A DNA stretch of 64,000 nt from AP-15 sp963747735 (GCA_963747735.1 CAVVGE010000021.1:1-64000); one strand, 5' to 3'. Numbered from the stretch's first letter, positions 25,463-34,608 are shown. Translations and numbers: made by a program. Notes: generated by a model from the letters alone, not told the origin.

Positions 25463-25700
25463 CTAGGCGGCGTGCGTAACGCCGCGCAGTGTGGCAATGC
25501 CGCGGTCATAGCTGTCGGACAATTCCTGCAACGTAGCCCCCTGCGCGCGGCGTCTGGCGGCCTCTTTCCGCTGTGCCGGTGCACAAGGCCTGCTTGGGTT
25601 CGCTCGCGGATCAGGCTACGCTCGAATTCCGCCAGCGCACCAAACAGATGAAAACTTGAATTATGACTGAGGTGCGTAATCGGGTTCAAACTCGTTGTCT
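25463..25700 (-). pseudogene. Degraded serine recombinase (resolvase/invertase) fragment
   Basis: FHLFGALAEFERSLIRERTQ is the unmistakable C-terminal part of the catalytic domain of small serine recombinases. One frame shift later the DNA reads RKEAARRRAQGATLQELSD and then SYDRGIATLRGVTHAA before a stop at 25463, which is the remains of the helix-turn-helix. The catalytic N-terminal 90 residues are missing. A fossil of a transposon or invertible element. Confidence 0.75.
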
Positions 25701-26031
25701 CGCTCGGGCCCGCCCGCGGGAAATGGAGGGGACGCGGATGCCGAGGTAGGCGATGTCGTCGCTGAGGCGCCAAATCTGACACCCATAAAATCGCCGAATT
25801 GGTATGACATATTCGGTTGCTGGGTAATTGGAGATCGCCTCTATCCGGGGGAATGCTATTCGACCTTTTGGTGAACTTGGCTGCTGATCTGCTGCAGATG
25901 CAGCCAGGGCAAAATCGGTGTCCAATCTTGGGTTGAAGGGCTGCCGGCGCGGGCCCGGCCGGTTGTCATCTTTCGCCGGAAGCCGGTAAAAGCCCGGATC
26001 GGCATCGGCATCGCCTTGAGGGACGCGCGGC
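25701..26031. other. Spacer without a supportable gene
   Basis: One minus-strand open stretch (FPRIEAISNYPATEYVIPIR and following) has protein-like composition but no start, no family and no signals. GC is lower than on the right-hand side. Probably more debris of the accessory region. Confidence 0.3.
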
Positions 26032-27308
26032 ATGATCCGGGAAGAGCTGATCTTTGTCGCGAGCTGCGACATTTCGGGGCATGTGCGGGGGAAGGGGTTT
26101 CCGGCGTGCGAATTGCCGGCGCGGCGCAAAAAGGGGATCGGCTGGACCGGCAGCAACCTGATGATGTCGCCGCAGGGGCCGATCTGGGACACGCCCTTTG
26201 GCACCGCCGGCGATCTGATGATCGTGCCCGACCCCGCGGCCGAGGTGCGGGTCGATTTCGACGACGGCTCGGCGGTCGAGCATTTTTTTCTGGGCGACAT
26301 CTGCACGACCGACGGCCAGCCCTGGGAATGCTGCCCGCGCGATTTTCTGCGCCGCGCCGAAAAGGAGCTCGATGCCGCGGCGGGGCTTGCGCGCTCGTCG
26401 CGGCATTCGAGCAGGAGTTCCTTTATACCGGCACCGACGACCGGCCGGGCGACGCCTATGCCTTGGGCGCCTTTCGCCGCCAGGGCGGGTTCGGCGAGGC
26501 GTTTATCGCCGCCTTGCGCGCAGCGGGGCCGGTGCCCGACAGCTTTTTGGCCGAATACGGGCCGCGCCAATTCGAGGTGACGGTGGCGCCGCAGCCGGCG
26601 CTCGCCGCGGCCGACCATGCGGTCGTCACCCGCGAGATGGCGCGGGCGACGGCGCACCGGCTCGGCCACCGGGCGGTGTTTTCGCCAAAGCCCGCACCCG
26701 ATGCGGTCGGCAGCGGTGTCCATATCCATATGAGCCTGTGGGACGAGGCCGGGCGGCCCGCGACCTACGCGGCGGGCGAGCCGATGGAATTGAGCGCGAC
26801 GGCCCGGCACTTCGCCGCCGGCATATTGCACCATATGCCGGCGATCTGCGCGGTGACCGCACCCGCGCCGGTATCGTATCTGCGCCTCGTCCCCAATGCC
26901 TGGGCGCCGACGACGATCGATCTCTTACGCCAGGACCGCGGCGCCTGCCTGCGCATCTGCCCGGTTTTTGCCGCCGCCGACGCGGCCGAGACGGCGCGCC
27001 AGCTCAATCTCGAATTCCGCGCCTGCGACGCTGCCGCGAGCCCCTATCTGGCGTTGGGTGCGGTGCTCTTTGCCGGTGCCGACGGGGTGCGCCAAGGGCT
27101 CGAATTGCCGTCGGGGGAAGCTCCGCCGCAGTCGCTTCCCGGCTCGCTCGACGCGGCACTCGACCATTTCGCCGCCAGCGAGACCCTCAAGCAGTGGTTC
27201 GGGCCGCTGCACCACGACGCCTATCTGCGGTTCAAGCGGGTCGAGGCGGAAAAGGTCGCGGGGCTCTCGCCGGCCGAGCTGTGCGCCCATTATGCGGAGA
27301 TCTACTGA
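26032..27308 (+). CDS. Glutamine synthetase family protein (one frame break)
   Basis: Starts MIREELIFVASCDISGHVRG and has the N-terminal beta-grasp part (GIGWTGSNLMMSPQGPIWDT). Near 26388 one base appears to be missing. The other frame continues with ALVAAFEQEFLY (the metal-ligand E-x-E strand) and FEVTVAPQPALAAADH, then FSPKPAPDAVGSGVHIHMSL (GS ATP/metal block with HxH) and APVSYLRLVPNAWAP. Corrected length is about 425 aa. The family ligates ammonia or an amine to a gamma-carboxylate; the class (gamma-glutamylamide-type versus true GS) cannot be told here. Confidence 0.85.
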
Positions 27309-27383
27309 CCTTGGGTGCTGGTATTCACGCTTGCGGTGGGACCCGGCCTCCGAGCCTTTGACAAACTCCTCCGCGGCAACAAT

Positions 27384-27427
27384 GTCATTCCGGGATGCCC
27401 GCAGGGCGGGCAGGCCCGGAACCTATG
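27384..27427. repeat. Palindromic intergenic repeat, left of the IS110 element
   Basis: GTCATTCCGGG ... CCCGGAACCTATG. An inverted relative (CATATGGGTTCCGGG ... CCGGAATGAC) lies at 28924-28970, so the transposase sits between two oppositely oriented copies. Confidence 0.65.
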
Positions 27428-28003
27428 AACACCGCGCTTTGGCAGCATATCACCGGCTGGTGTTCATGTTGGGGTGGACGGCCCCTAACGGCATCGAGTG
27501 TGCCAAGCTGTGATGTCTGACAACGCAGCAGAGGGAGCCGTCCGAATGACGATTATCAGAATTGGGCTGGATACGTCCAAGCATGTCTTTCAGGTTCACG
27601 GTGTCGACGCGGCGGAGGCACCGGTGTTGCGCCGGCAGCTGCGGCGCGGCGAGGTGATGAAGTTCTTCGCCAAACTGGCGCCGGCGCGGGTCGGGCTGGA
27701 AGCATGCGGCGCGTCGCATCACTGGGCGCGGGTGCTGCGCGGCTTGGGACACGAGGCGCTGCTGATCCCACCGCAATACGTCAAGCCTTATGTCGCGCGC
27801 GGCAAGAACGATGCGATCGACGCGGAAGCGATTTGCGAAGCGATGAGCCGGCCGAAGACGCGCTATGTGCCGGTCAAGAGCACCGAGCAGCAAGCCGCGC
27901 TGATGCTGCTCAAAGTGCGCGACCTGCTGGTCAAGCAGCGCACGATGCTGATCAACGCCATTCGCGGCCACGCCGCCGAGTTCGGCGTCATCGCGGCCAA
28001 CGA

Positions 28004-28032
28004 GCCTGCCCTCGCGAAAGCGGGGGACCGGA
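28004..28032. repeat. REP-like palindrome inside the transposase gene
   Basis: GCCTGCCCTCGCGAAAGCGG and the following GGGACCGGA; a stem forms between CCCTCGC and GCGGGGG around GAAA. A second copy with one difference is at 28831-28860. It interrupts the codon run between FGVIAAN and GPERVAVLLERV. Confidence 0.7.
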
Positions 28033-28520
28033 ACGGGTGGCGGTGCTGCTTGAGCGCGTCGCCGCCGAGGCGGGTGTGCCGGCCCTGGCGCGCGAGATGC
28101 TCGATCTGCTGGCAGGCCAGCTCACCGCCTTGGACGCAAAGCTGAAAGCAATCGAGGCGCGGCTGATGGCCTGGCACCGGCAGGACCAGGCGAGCCAGTG
28201 CCTGACGACGATCCCCGGCGTCGGGCCGATCGGCGGGGTCAGCTTCACCCTCAAGGTGCCCGACCCCAAGGCCTTCCGCTCGGGCCGGCACTTCGCCGCC
28301 TGGATCGGCATAACCCCGCGCGAGAACTCTACCGGCGGCAAACATCGGCCCGGCCGGATCAGCCGACAGGGAGACGAGACCCTGCGCCGGCTGCTCGTGC
28401 TGGGAGCCACCGCGGTCATCAAGCAAGCCAAGCCGGGGCGCACCGCACCCTGGCTGCTGGGATTGCTGGCGCGCCAGCCGAAAAAGCTGGCGGCGGTCGC
28501 GCTGGCCAACAAGATGGCCC

Positions 28521-28597
28521 GCATCATCTGGGCCATGCCCGCATCATCTGGGCCATGCCCGCATCATCTGGGCCATGCCCGCATCATCTGGGCCATG
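28521..28597 (+). repeat. 20-bp tandem repeat, four copies (last one partial)
   Basis: Unit GCATCATCTGGGCCATGCCC starts at 28521, 28541, 28561 and 28581. The ancestral transposase has one copy (ARIIWAMMVSGEVYR). The three additional copies total 60 bases, so they keep the frame while adding a 20-residue insert read through all three phases of the unit. Confidence 0.9.
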
Positions 28598-28830
28598 ATG
28601 GTGAGCGGCGAGGTCTACCGGAAACCGCAGCAGGCATGAGGCGCTCACCGCCTTACCCCGTTTCCGGGGGCAGCTCTGGCGCTTGCAAGGAACGCAGCGA
28701 GATGGCGATCGGTCGATCCGAGGATCGGGACACCCCGCGGAACCCAGCGATGCTCCGACATCGTGTTCTTGTTCGGGACCCGATCCGCGAAACCCATCTG
28801 GGCCAGCGCTCACGCCGACCGCACCACAAA

Positions 28831-28860
28831 AGCCTGCCCTCGCGAAAGCGGGGGGCCGGA
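28831..28860. repeat. REP-like palindrome, second copy
   Basis: AGCCTGCCCTCGCGAAAGCG then GGGGGCCGGA, differing by a single base from the copy inside the transposase about 820 bases upstream. Confidence 0.7.
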
Positions 28861-28923
28861 CATATGACCGCAACCGACCAGACCCGTCGCAGCTGCACCG
28901 CCCTTGCGAGACGGGGGCCGTCC

Positions 28924-28970
28924 ACATATGGGTTCCGGGCTCGCGGCCGCTCGGGCCGCCCCGGAATGAC
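28924..28970. repeat. Palindromic intergenic repeat, right of the IS110 element
   Basis: CATATGGGTTCCGGGCTCGC ... CCCCGGAATGAC, the inverted relative of the repeat at 27384-27427. Confidence 0.65.
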
Positions 28971-29066
28971 GAGGGGCATGCATTTTTCAGCAGCCTGTTA
29001 GACTAGCGGAGCGCGGCTGACATTTGGCCCCGGCGAAAAGCCCGGGCGACGCGATTGGAGCAAATC

Positions 29067-29537
29067 ATGACCTACAACAGCATCGAGCGCCCGCGCTATT
29101 TGGTCCCCGCGCTCGAAGGCGTCTATAGCGCGCTCGAAAGCTACAGCTGGCCATTGCTGCGGGTGGCGACGGGCCTCTTTTTTGTGCCGCACGGCATGCA
29201 GAAGCTGTTTGGCTTCTGGGGCGGCGACATTCACAAGACCGCGCTCGGATTTGCCAGGGATGGCCTGCATCCGGCGCTGTTCTGGGCTTATTACATCGGT
29301 TGCCTCGAATTTTTCGGCGGGATGCTGCTCGCCATCGGCTTGTTGACGCGGCCGGTGGCGGCACTCTTTGTCGGCTTTATGTTTGTCGCCGCCTTTCACG
29401 TCCATATCCATATCGGCTGGTTCTGGCCAAACCGCGGCATGGAAATACCGCTCTATCTGATGCTGATGGCGCTGGCGTTTCTGATCCGCGGCGGCGGCCC
29501 CTGGTCGATCGATCGGGCGTTCGGCCGCGAATTCTAA
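29067..29537 (+). CDS. DoxX family membrane protein
   Basis: 156 aa from ATG 29067; an in-frame TTG at 29055 is less likely because GGAGC lies between them. Four transmembrane segments. DoxX signatures: WPLLRVATGLFFVPHGMQKLFGFWGG in helix 1, GCLEFFGGMLLAIGLLTRPVAA, then FVAAFHVHIHIGWFWPNRGMEIPLYLMLM. Inner membrane protein of the DoxX/SURF4 group, often linked with oxidative stress or quinone-related activity. Flanked by unrelated genes, so no partner is suggested. Confidence 0.87.
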   Translation: MTYNSIERPRYLVPALEGVYSALESYSWPLLRVATGLFFVPHGMQKLFGFWGGDIHKTALGFARDGLHPALFWAYYIGCLEFFGGMLLAIGLLTRPVAALFVGFMFVAAFHVHIHIGWFWPNRGMEIPLYLMLMALAFLIRGGGPWSIDRAFGREF

Positions 29538-29629
29538 ACGCCCGCACCCCTTGAAAAGCAGGGGCTGCGGATAGAAGTCAGAGCGCGGCGGTCGGACCCG
29601 CCGCAAATCGGATGTCGGAGTTGACCCCG

Positions 29630-30103
29630 ATGCGCGGTGGCGGGTTCGGCCTCTTGCTGGCGTGGCTTCTCGTTTCGGGGGTTGCCGTGGCTCAAGAATG
29701 CCCGTTGGCGGCGCCGCTTATCGTCAAGGACCTGCAAAGCGGCTATGCCGGTGAGACCGGCACGGTGTGGACCATCGAACCCGATTGCAGCTTTACCGTC
29801 GCGCGCCAAATCGGCCCGAAGATCGGCGATCCGCACCGCCGGGGGAAGCTGACCCCGGAGCAGCAGACGCGGCTGCGCGAGCTGATGGCGACGGTCGAGG
29901 CGGCGGCGTTGCCGGCTGTCCTCGGTGCCCCGCCGCAGGTCAACGCCCGCAAGGTCACGCTCGCCTATGGCGCCAAAAGGGCGGTCCTGCACCTGGCACC
30001 GGGCGGGGGCGAGCTGCACGGCTTGCGCGCCGCGGCCGGCGGCGACCGTGCCGCCCGCATGCTCGACCTCGCCGCCGCGGTCAAGGACATGACCGGCGGC
30101 TGA
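29630..30103 (+). CDS. Secreted hypothetical protein
   Basis: 157 aa from ATG 29630 (GGAG nine bases upstream); an ATG at 29612 would put six polar residues before the signal peptide. The signal peptide MRGGGFGLLLAWLLVSGVAVAQ is clear. The mature part begins ECPLAAP and has an immunity-protein-like or lipoprotein-like compact pattern with DLQSGYAGETGTVWTIEPDCSFTVAR and LTPEQQTRLRELM. One Cys pair (ECPLA, DCSF) could form a disulphide. No family recognised. Confidence 0.6.
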   Translation: MRGGGFGLLLAWLLVSGVAVAQECPLAAPLIVKDLQSGYAGETGTVWTIEPDCSFTVARQIGPKIGDPHRRGKLTPEQQTRLRELMATVEAAALPAVLGAPPQVNARKVTLAYGAKRAVLHLAPGGGELHGLRAAAGGDRAARMLDLAAAVKDMTGG

Positions 30104-30109
30104 TCCGCA

Positions 30110-30159
30110 CCGAATTTCGGCTTTGCTTACGGTGCCGAATTTCGGCTTTCCTTACGGTA
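30110..30159. repeat. 25-bp direct repeat, two copies
   Basis: CCGAATTTCGGCTTTGCTTA then CGGTG at 30110, repeated with a base change (TTTCC for TTTGC) at 30135. Each unit contains the palindrome CCGAATTTCGG. It lies just after the stop of the secreted hypothetical and about 150 bases before the peptidase. Confidence 0.6.
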
Positions 30160-30306
30160 TTGTGAACCAGGTCACAGGTTCCGGCGCCGCCGCGCACCAA
30201 TCTTGCAGCATTCCCGAAACGACGGCTTCGATCGTTCGGGATCGGGCGGTCGAGGCGAGCCCATTCCGGCAAGCGCCTCGGACCGAAACGGCCAGAGGAG
30301 ATCGCC

Positions 30307-31382
30307 ATGCACACGCAGTCATGCCATAGGGGGCACCGTCATTCGGTGTTTTGCATCCTGCCGCCGCACGTGCTGCACGAAATGGCCCGGCGCGGCAACG
30401 CCGCCCAACGTGACTCTGCCTTGAAGACCCTATCGCTCGACGGCACGCACCGCTCGCAGAGAATGACCTTTCAACTGCTTGCGGCCGCCCCGCACCAGCT
30501 GGTGACGGGCGCCGCACCGGCGCCGCACCGTACGATCTACGATGCCGCCCACCAGGAATCGCCGTCGGGGCAACTGGTGCGCGCCGAAGGCCAGCCGGCG
30601 GTCGCCGATGTTGCCGTCAACGAGGCCTATGACGGGCTCGGCCACACTTTTGAATTCTATCTCGAAGTGTACCAGCGCAATTCGATCGACGGGCAGGGCC
30701 TGCCGCTCAATGCCTATGTCCATTACGGGCAGGGCTACGACAACGCCTTCTGGGACACCAAGGAGATGATTTTTGGCGATGGCGACGGCACCTCGTTCAA
30801 CCGGTTTACCGTGTCGGTGGATGTGATCGGCCACGAATTGACCCACGGCGTCACCGGGTCGGAAGTCAATTTGACCTATCTGAACCAGTCCGGCGCGCTC
30901 AATGAATCGTGCTCGGACGTGTTCGGCTCGCTGATCAAGCAATATGTCTTGAAACAGACCGCGGACAAGGCCGATTGGCTGATCGGCGAGGGGCTCTTGA
31001 AGTTTCCCGGCCAATCGTTGCGCTCGATGAAGGCGCCGGGCACCGCCTACGACAACGACGTGATGGGCAAGGACCCGCAGCCCGCCGACATGCGGCATTA
31101 CCTGCACACCAGCGAAGACAATGGCGGCGTCCATCTGAACTCGGGCATCCCGAACCGCGCCTTCTATCCTCGCGGCAACCGGCGATCGGCGGCAACGCCT
31201 GGGAGAAAGCCGGGCAAATCTGGTACGACACGATCCGCGACAAAAGCCTCAAGCCCACCGCGAATTTTGCTGCTTTTGCCGGGCATACGGTGCTGAGCGC
31301 CGGCCACCGCTACGGCACCGGCAGCGCCGAGCAAAAGGCGGTCGCCGACGCCTGGCGCCAGGTCGGGGTCAAGCCCGCCTAG
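30307..31382 (+). CDS. M4 (thermolysin/protealysin-like) metallopeptidase, two close frame breaks
   Basis: No signal peptide. The short propeptide carries ILPPHVLHEMARRG, the PP motif seen in protealysin-type precursors. The catalytic domain has YVHYGQGYDNAFWD, zinc site VIGHELTHGVT (HEXXH) and the third ligand Glu in ALNESCSDVFG. Near 31168 and 31181 two single-base insertions shift the frame; beyond them the other frame gives the expected GGNAWEKAGQIWYDT and GHTVLSAGHRYGTGSAEQKAVADAW. The His in SEDNGGVHLNSGIPNRAFY lies just before the break. Corrected length is about 357 aa. Confidence 0.85.
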
Positions 31383-31623
31383 CGGCTCCGACCGGCGGCG
31401 GTCGCAAGGTCGGCTGGCTCCGGCGCTTTGGCATCCCGCATCCCCGACCTCGCCCCGGCCCTCTCCGCCCCCGGGGGCGGAGAGGGCGCTCGAGCGGCTA
31501 GGGAGGGGGCCGGCGCAGCGGGTTAAATCTTTGTAATGCGCCGGTTTGCGGGTATGCGGCAGGCGGCGGCGCCGTAGGTCATCGGCGAGAGGCACGAGCC
31601 CTCGTTGATGACAGAGGTCGATA

Positions 31624-32146
31624 ATGACGAGATTTCGCACTTCGTTTGCCGCTACAGCGCTGTTAACGAGCGTGGCGGCGCTGGGCTTCGGCGCCGCTGG
31701 GCTTCGCGCCGGCGTTGGCGCAAACGGCGCCGGCCGCTCCGGCTCCGGCTGCTCCGGCTCCGGCACAAGCCGGCGCGCGCCAGCATAACAAGATGATGCC
31801 GGGACAATTGGTCGAGGGCCGCATTGCGTTTCTGAAGGCCGAGCTCAAGATCACCCCGGCGCAGGAAGCGCAATGGGACCAGATGGCGGCGGCGATGCGC
31901 CAGAACGCCGATGCGCTCGACCAGGCGATTGCCGGCGCCAAGCAGCACAAAGGCACGATCAACGCGGTCGATCGACTGACGATACGCGGCGATTTCGCCA
32001 GATTGCGCGCCGACAACAACGCGCGCCTCTTGGCGGCGCTGAAGCCGCTCTACACGGCACTCTCGCCCGAGCAGCAGCAGACCGCGAACGCGCTGATCGG
32101 CGCCGAGCACGGCTCCCATCACGGCGGCTGGCGCCACCGCGCCTGA
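31624..32146 (+). CDS. Second Spy/CpxP-like (LTXXQ) secreted protein, frame break in the signal peptide
   Basis: ATG 31624 begins a signal peptide, MTRFRTSFAATALLTSVAAL. Around 31685-31700, where GCTGGGCTTCG is duplicated, the frame shifts by one. The mature protein is read in the other frame from about 31715 (LAQTAPAAPAPAAPAPAQAG), then KAELKITPAQEAQWDQMAAAMRQN and LYTALSPEQQQTANALIG. Length about 173 aa after correction. Likely periplasmic and helical like Spy. A tandem repeat overlies the stop codon. Confidence 0.72.
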
Positions 32147-32207
32147 GCGGCGATCGGCACCACCGCGCCTGACCGCCGATTGGCACCACCGCGCCTGACC
32201 GGCGATT
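32130..32207 (+). repeat. 26-bp tandem repeat, three copies, over a stop codon
   Basis: Unit GGCACCACCGCGCCTGACCG + GCGATT starts at 32130, 32156 and 32182. The first copy contains the last codons and the TGA stop of the Spy-like gene (WRHRA-stop). Each further copy repeats the same codons and stop. Confidence 0.8.
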
Positions 32208-32267
32208 GACAGGGCCGCCGGGGCCGCGAAACACTCGCGCCGGATAAGCCTGTGAAAGGTGGTGGCG

Positions 32268-34346
32268 GTGAGCGAGGGCGCGAGGCTCGGGGTCGATATC
32301 GGCGGCACCTTTACCGATGTGGCGCTCGAATTGAGCGGGCGGCGGTGGAGCGCCAAGATCCTGACCACCCCTGCCGCGCCCGAGCGCGCGGTCATCGAGG
32401 TGATCCACCGGGTGCTGGGCGAAGCGGGCCTCGCACCCGGCGACCTTTCGATCATCATCCACGGCACGACCCTCGCGACCAACGCGATCATCGAGCGCAA
32501 GGGAGCGAAGACCGCGCTTTTAACGACCGAAGGCTTTCGCGACACGGTCGAGATCCGCCACGAAAACCGGTTCGAGCAATACGACGTCAATATCGACCTG
32601 CCGCCGCCTTTGGTGCCGCGCCGCCGGCGCTTTCCGGTCAAGGAGCGGATCGACGCCCAGGGGCGGGTGCTGCTGCCGCTCGACGAGGCGGGTGTGGCAG
32701 CGCTCGCCGGCCGGCTCGCCGAAGACGATGTCGAAGCGGTCGCGATCGGTTTTTTGCACAGCTTTACCAACCCCGCGCACGAGCGCCGCGCGGGCGAGAT
32801 CCTCGCCCGTGCCCTGCCCGATGTTCCGGTCACTTTATCGAGCGACGTCTCGCCCGAGATGCGCGAATACGAGCGCTTTTCGACCGCCTGCGCCAACGCC
32901 TATGTCCAGCCGCTGATCTCGCGCTATCTGCGCAACCTCGAAGCCCGGCTGCACGACGAAGGGTTTTTCTGCCCGCTGTTTTTGATGCTGTCGGGCGGCG
33001 GGCTGACCGCGGTCGAGACCGCGATCCGTTTTCCGGTGCGGCTGGTCGAATCGGGGCCGGCTGGCGGGGCGATCTTTGCCGCCGAGATCGCGCGGCAATG
33101 CGGGCTCGACAAGGTCCTCAGCTACGACATGGGCGGCACCACCGCCAAAATCTGCCTGATCGACGATCTGGCGCCGCAGACGGGCCGCTCCTTCGAGGTC
33201 GCGCGCGTCTACCGCTTCAAAAAAGGCAGCGGGTTGCCGCTGCGCATCCCGGTCATCGAGATGGTCGAGATCGGCGCCGGCGGCGGCTCGATCGCCCGCG
33301 TCGACCGGTTGCAGCGGATCACGGTCGGGCCGGACAGCGCCGGCGCCGATCCGGGCCCCGCCTGCTATGGCCGCGGCGGTCGGGCGCCGACCGTGACCGA
33401 CGCCGATCTGGTGCTCGGCCGCATCGACCCGGCCGGGTTTTCCGGCGGCCGGATGGCGCTCGACCGGGGTGCGGCCGAAGCGAAGATACGCAACGAGGTG
33501 GCGGAGCCGCTGGGCTTGATGCTCGAATTGGCGGCGCTCGGGATCAGCGAGATCGTCGACGAGAACATGACCAACGCCGCCCGAGTGCACGCGATCGAGA
33601 GCGGCAAGGATGCGCGCGGCCGCACCCTCGTTGCCTTCGGCGGTGCCGCCCCGTTGCACGCCGCGCGCATCGCCGAAAAGCTCGGCCTCGACCGGGTGCT
33701 GGTGCCGACCCAGGCCGGGGTCGGCTCGGCGGTAGGGTTTTTGCGCGCACCCATTGCCTACGAAATCGTGCGTTCCGGCTTGCAGCGGCTGGAGGGGTTC
33801 GACGCCGCGGCGGCAAATGCGCTGCTCGCGGCGATGCGGGAGGAGGCCGAGGCGGTGGTGCGCCGCGGTGCCGGCGACGTGGCGCTGGCCGAGACCCGCT
33901 CGGCCTTTATGCGCTATCGCGGCCAAGGCCACGAGATCGCGGTTTCGCTGCCGGTGCGGGCCTATCGCGGCGACGACGCGCAAACCCTGCGCCAAGCTTT
34001 CGAAGACGCCTACCGCCGGCTCTATCATCGGATCATCCCGGGTGTCGAGGTCGAGGTGCTGAGCTGGGTGCTGCTGTTGTCGGCGCCCTCCCCGCCGATG
34101 CGGGCACCGCCGCCGCCGGCTGTGCCCTATTCCCCCGAGCCCGCGCGTCGGCGCCCGGTCTTCGACCAGGAAGCGGGCGAGCTCGTCAGCGTCGCGATCC
34201 ACGAGCGCAGCACCCTGCGCCCCGGCGCCCAAATCCCCGGCCCCGCGATCATCGTCGAGGACGAAACCTCGACCGTCGTCACCCGCCTCTTCGACGCAAC
34301 GATCGACGCCTTCGGCTATATCGAGCTGACCCGGAAACGGCGCTGA
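32268..34346 (+). CDS. Hydantoinase A/5-oxoprolinase-type protein
   Basis: 692 aa from GTG 32268, preceded by AAGGTGG; GTG 32259 is also possible. Full-length HyuA layout: ATP-fold start RLGVDIGGTFTDVALE, IIHGTTLATNAIIERKGA, FLHSFTNPAHERRAGEI and SSDVSPEMREYERFST. Further on are SYDMGGTTAKICLIDD, MVEIGAGGGSIARVD, DSAGADPGPACYGRGG and VPTQAGVGSAVGFLRAP. ATP-dependent opening of a five-membered cyclic amide is the family activity, usually with a HyuB partner. No B subunit follows here; the next gene is a fossil and a DUF952 protein. Substrate unknown. Confidence 0.9.
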   Translation: MSEGARLGVDIGGTFTDVALELSGRRWSAKILTTPAAPERAVIEVIHRVLGEAGLAPGDLSIIIHGTTLATNAIIERKGAKTALLTTEGFRDTVEIRHENRFEQYDVNIDLPPPLVPRRRRFPVKERIDAQGRVLLPLDEAGVAALAGRLAEDDVEAVAIGFLHSFTNPAHERRAGEILARALPDVPVTLSSDVSPEMREYERFSTACANAYVQPLISRYLRNLEARLHDEGFFCPLFLMLSGGGLTAVETAIRFPVRLVESGPAGGAIFAAEIARQCGLDKVLSYDMGGTTAKICLIDDLAPQTGRSFEVARVYRFKKGSGLPLRIPVIEMVEIGAGGGSIARVDRLQRITVGPDSAGADPGPACYGRGGRAPTVTDADLVLGRIDPAGFSGGRMALDRGAAEAKIRNEVAEPLGLMLELAALGISEIVDENMTNAARVHAIESGKDARGRTLVAFGGAAPLHAARIAEKLGLDRVLVPTQAGVGSAVGFLRAPIAYEIVRSGLQRLEGFDAAAANALLAAMREEAEAVVRRGAGDVALAETRSAFMRYRGQGHEIAVSLPVRAYRGDDAQTLRQAFEDAYRRLYHRIIPGVEVEVLSWVLLLSAPSPPMRAPPPPAVPYSPEPARRRPVFDQEAGELVSVAIHERSTLRPGAQIPGPAIIVEDETSTVVTRLFDATIDAFGYIELTRKRR

Positions 34347-34496
34347 CGAAGAGGCAGCGATCGCGTAGGCTCCTAGTGGATGGCACCTGACGGATCAAAC
34401 CCGCCTTGTCCATGCCGGCCCACGGGTCCGGCCGGTGGCCGGCCCGAGGACAGGCTCCGGCCGGTACCCACGGTTGCAATGGATCCCGGCCTTCGC

Positions 34497-34608
34497 CGGG
34501 AAGCCTGCCAGTCGATGGGCGCCGATGCGCCGGCTGCCGATGCGCGCGACCGCTTGCGGGTCGGCTGGGGCGAGACCACCGCCGACGGCCGGATCACCCT
34601 GGGGCCGG
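34497..34608 (+). pseudogene. Fossil of an FdsG/NuoE-like 2Fe-2S subunit
   Basis: The frame reads REACQSMGADAPAADARDRL then RVGWGETTADGRITLGP. This resembles the middle of formate dehydrogenase gamma/NuoE-type proteins (EACQxMGAxxL ... GETTxDGxxTLEP). Both the upstream half and the CLGxC part that should follow are missing. A REP-like palindrome (ATCCCGGCCTTCGCCGGGAA) abuts the left end. It is too short for function. Identification rests on motif memory only. Confidence 0.45.

Larger units (their letters stand above)
27546..28639 (+). pseudogene. IS110-family transposase, interrupted
   Basis: Starts MTIIRIGLDTSKHVFQVHGV, the RuvC-like DEDD catalytic domain of IS110/IS1111 elements, then LEACGASHHWARVL and ARGKNDAIDAEAICEA. 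The C-terminal transposase_20 domain is clear: CLTTIPGVGPIGG, WIGITPREN and RISRQGDETLRRLLVLGA. Two insults are visible. A 23-base palindromic repeat insert near 28003-28026 shifts the frame, and three extra copies of a 20-base unit at 28521-28597 add 20 codons in frame. Removing both leaves about 336 aa, a normal length. Terminal inverted repeats are not evident, as expected for this family. Confidence 0.88.
28640..29066. other. Gene-free repeat-rich spacer right of the transposase
   Basis: Contains the presumed 3' flank of the IS110 element, the second REP-like copy (28831-28860) and an inverted copy of the GTCATTCCGGG repeat (28924-28970). No supportable gene. Confidence 0.5.

Noticed and set aside
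28521..28597. Tandem repeats as a possible CRISPR array
   Set aside because: Units are contiguous with no spacers and lie within a transposase coding frame.
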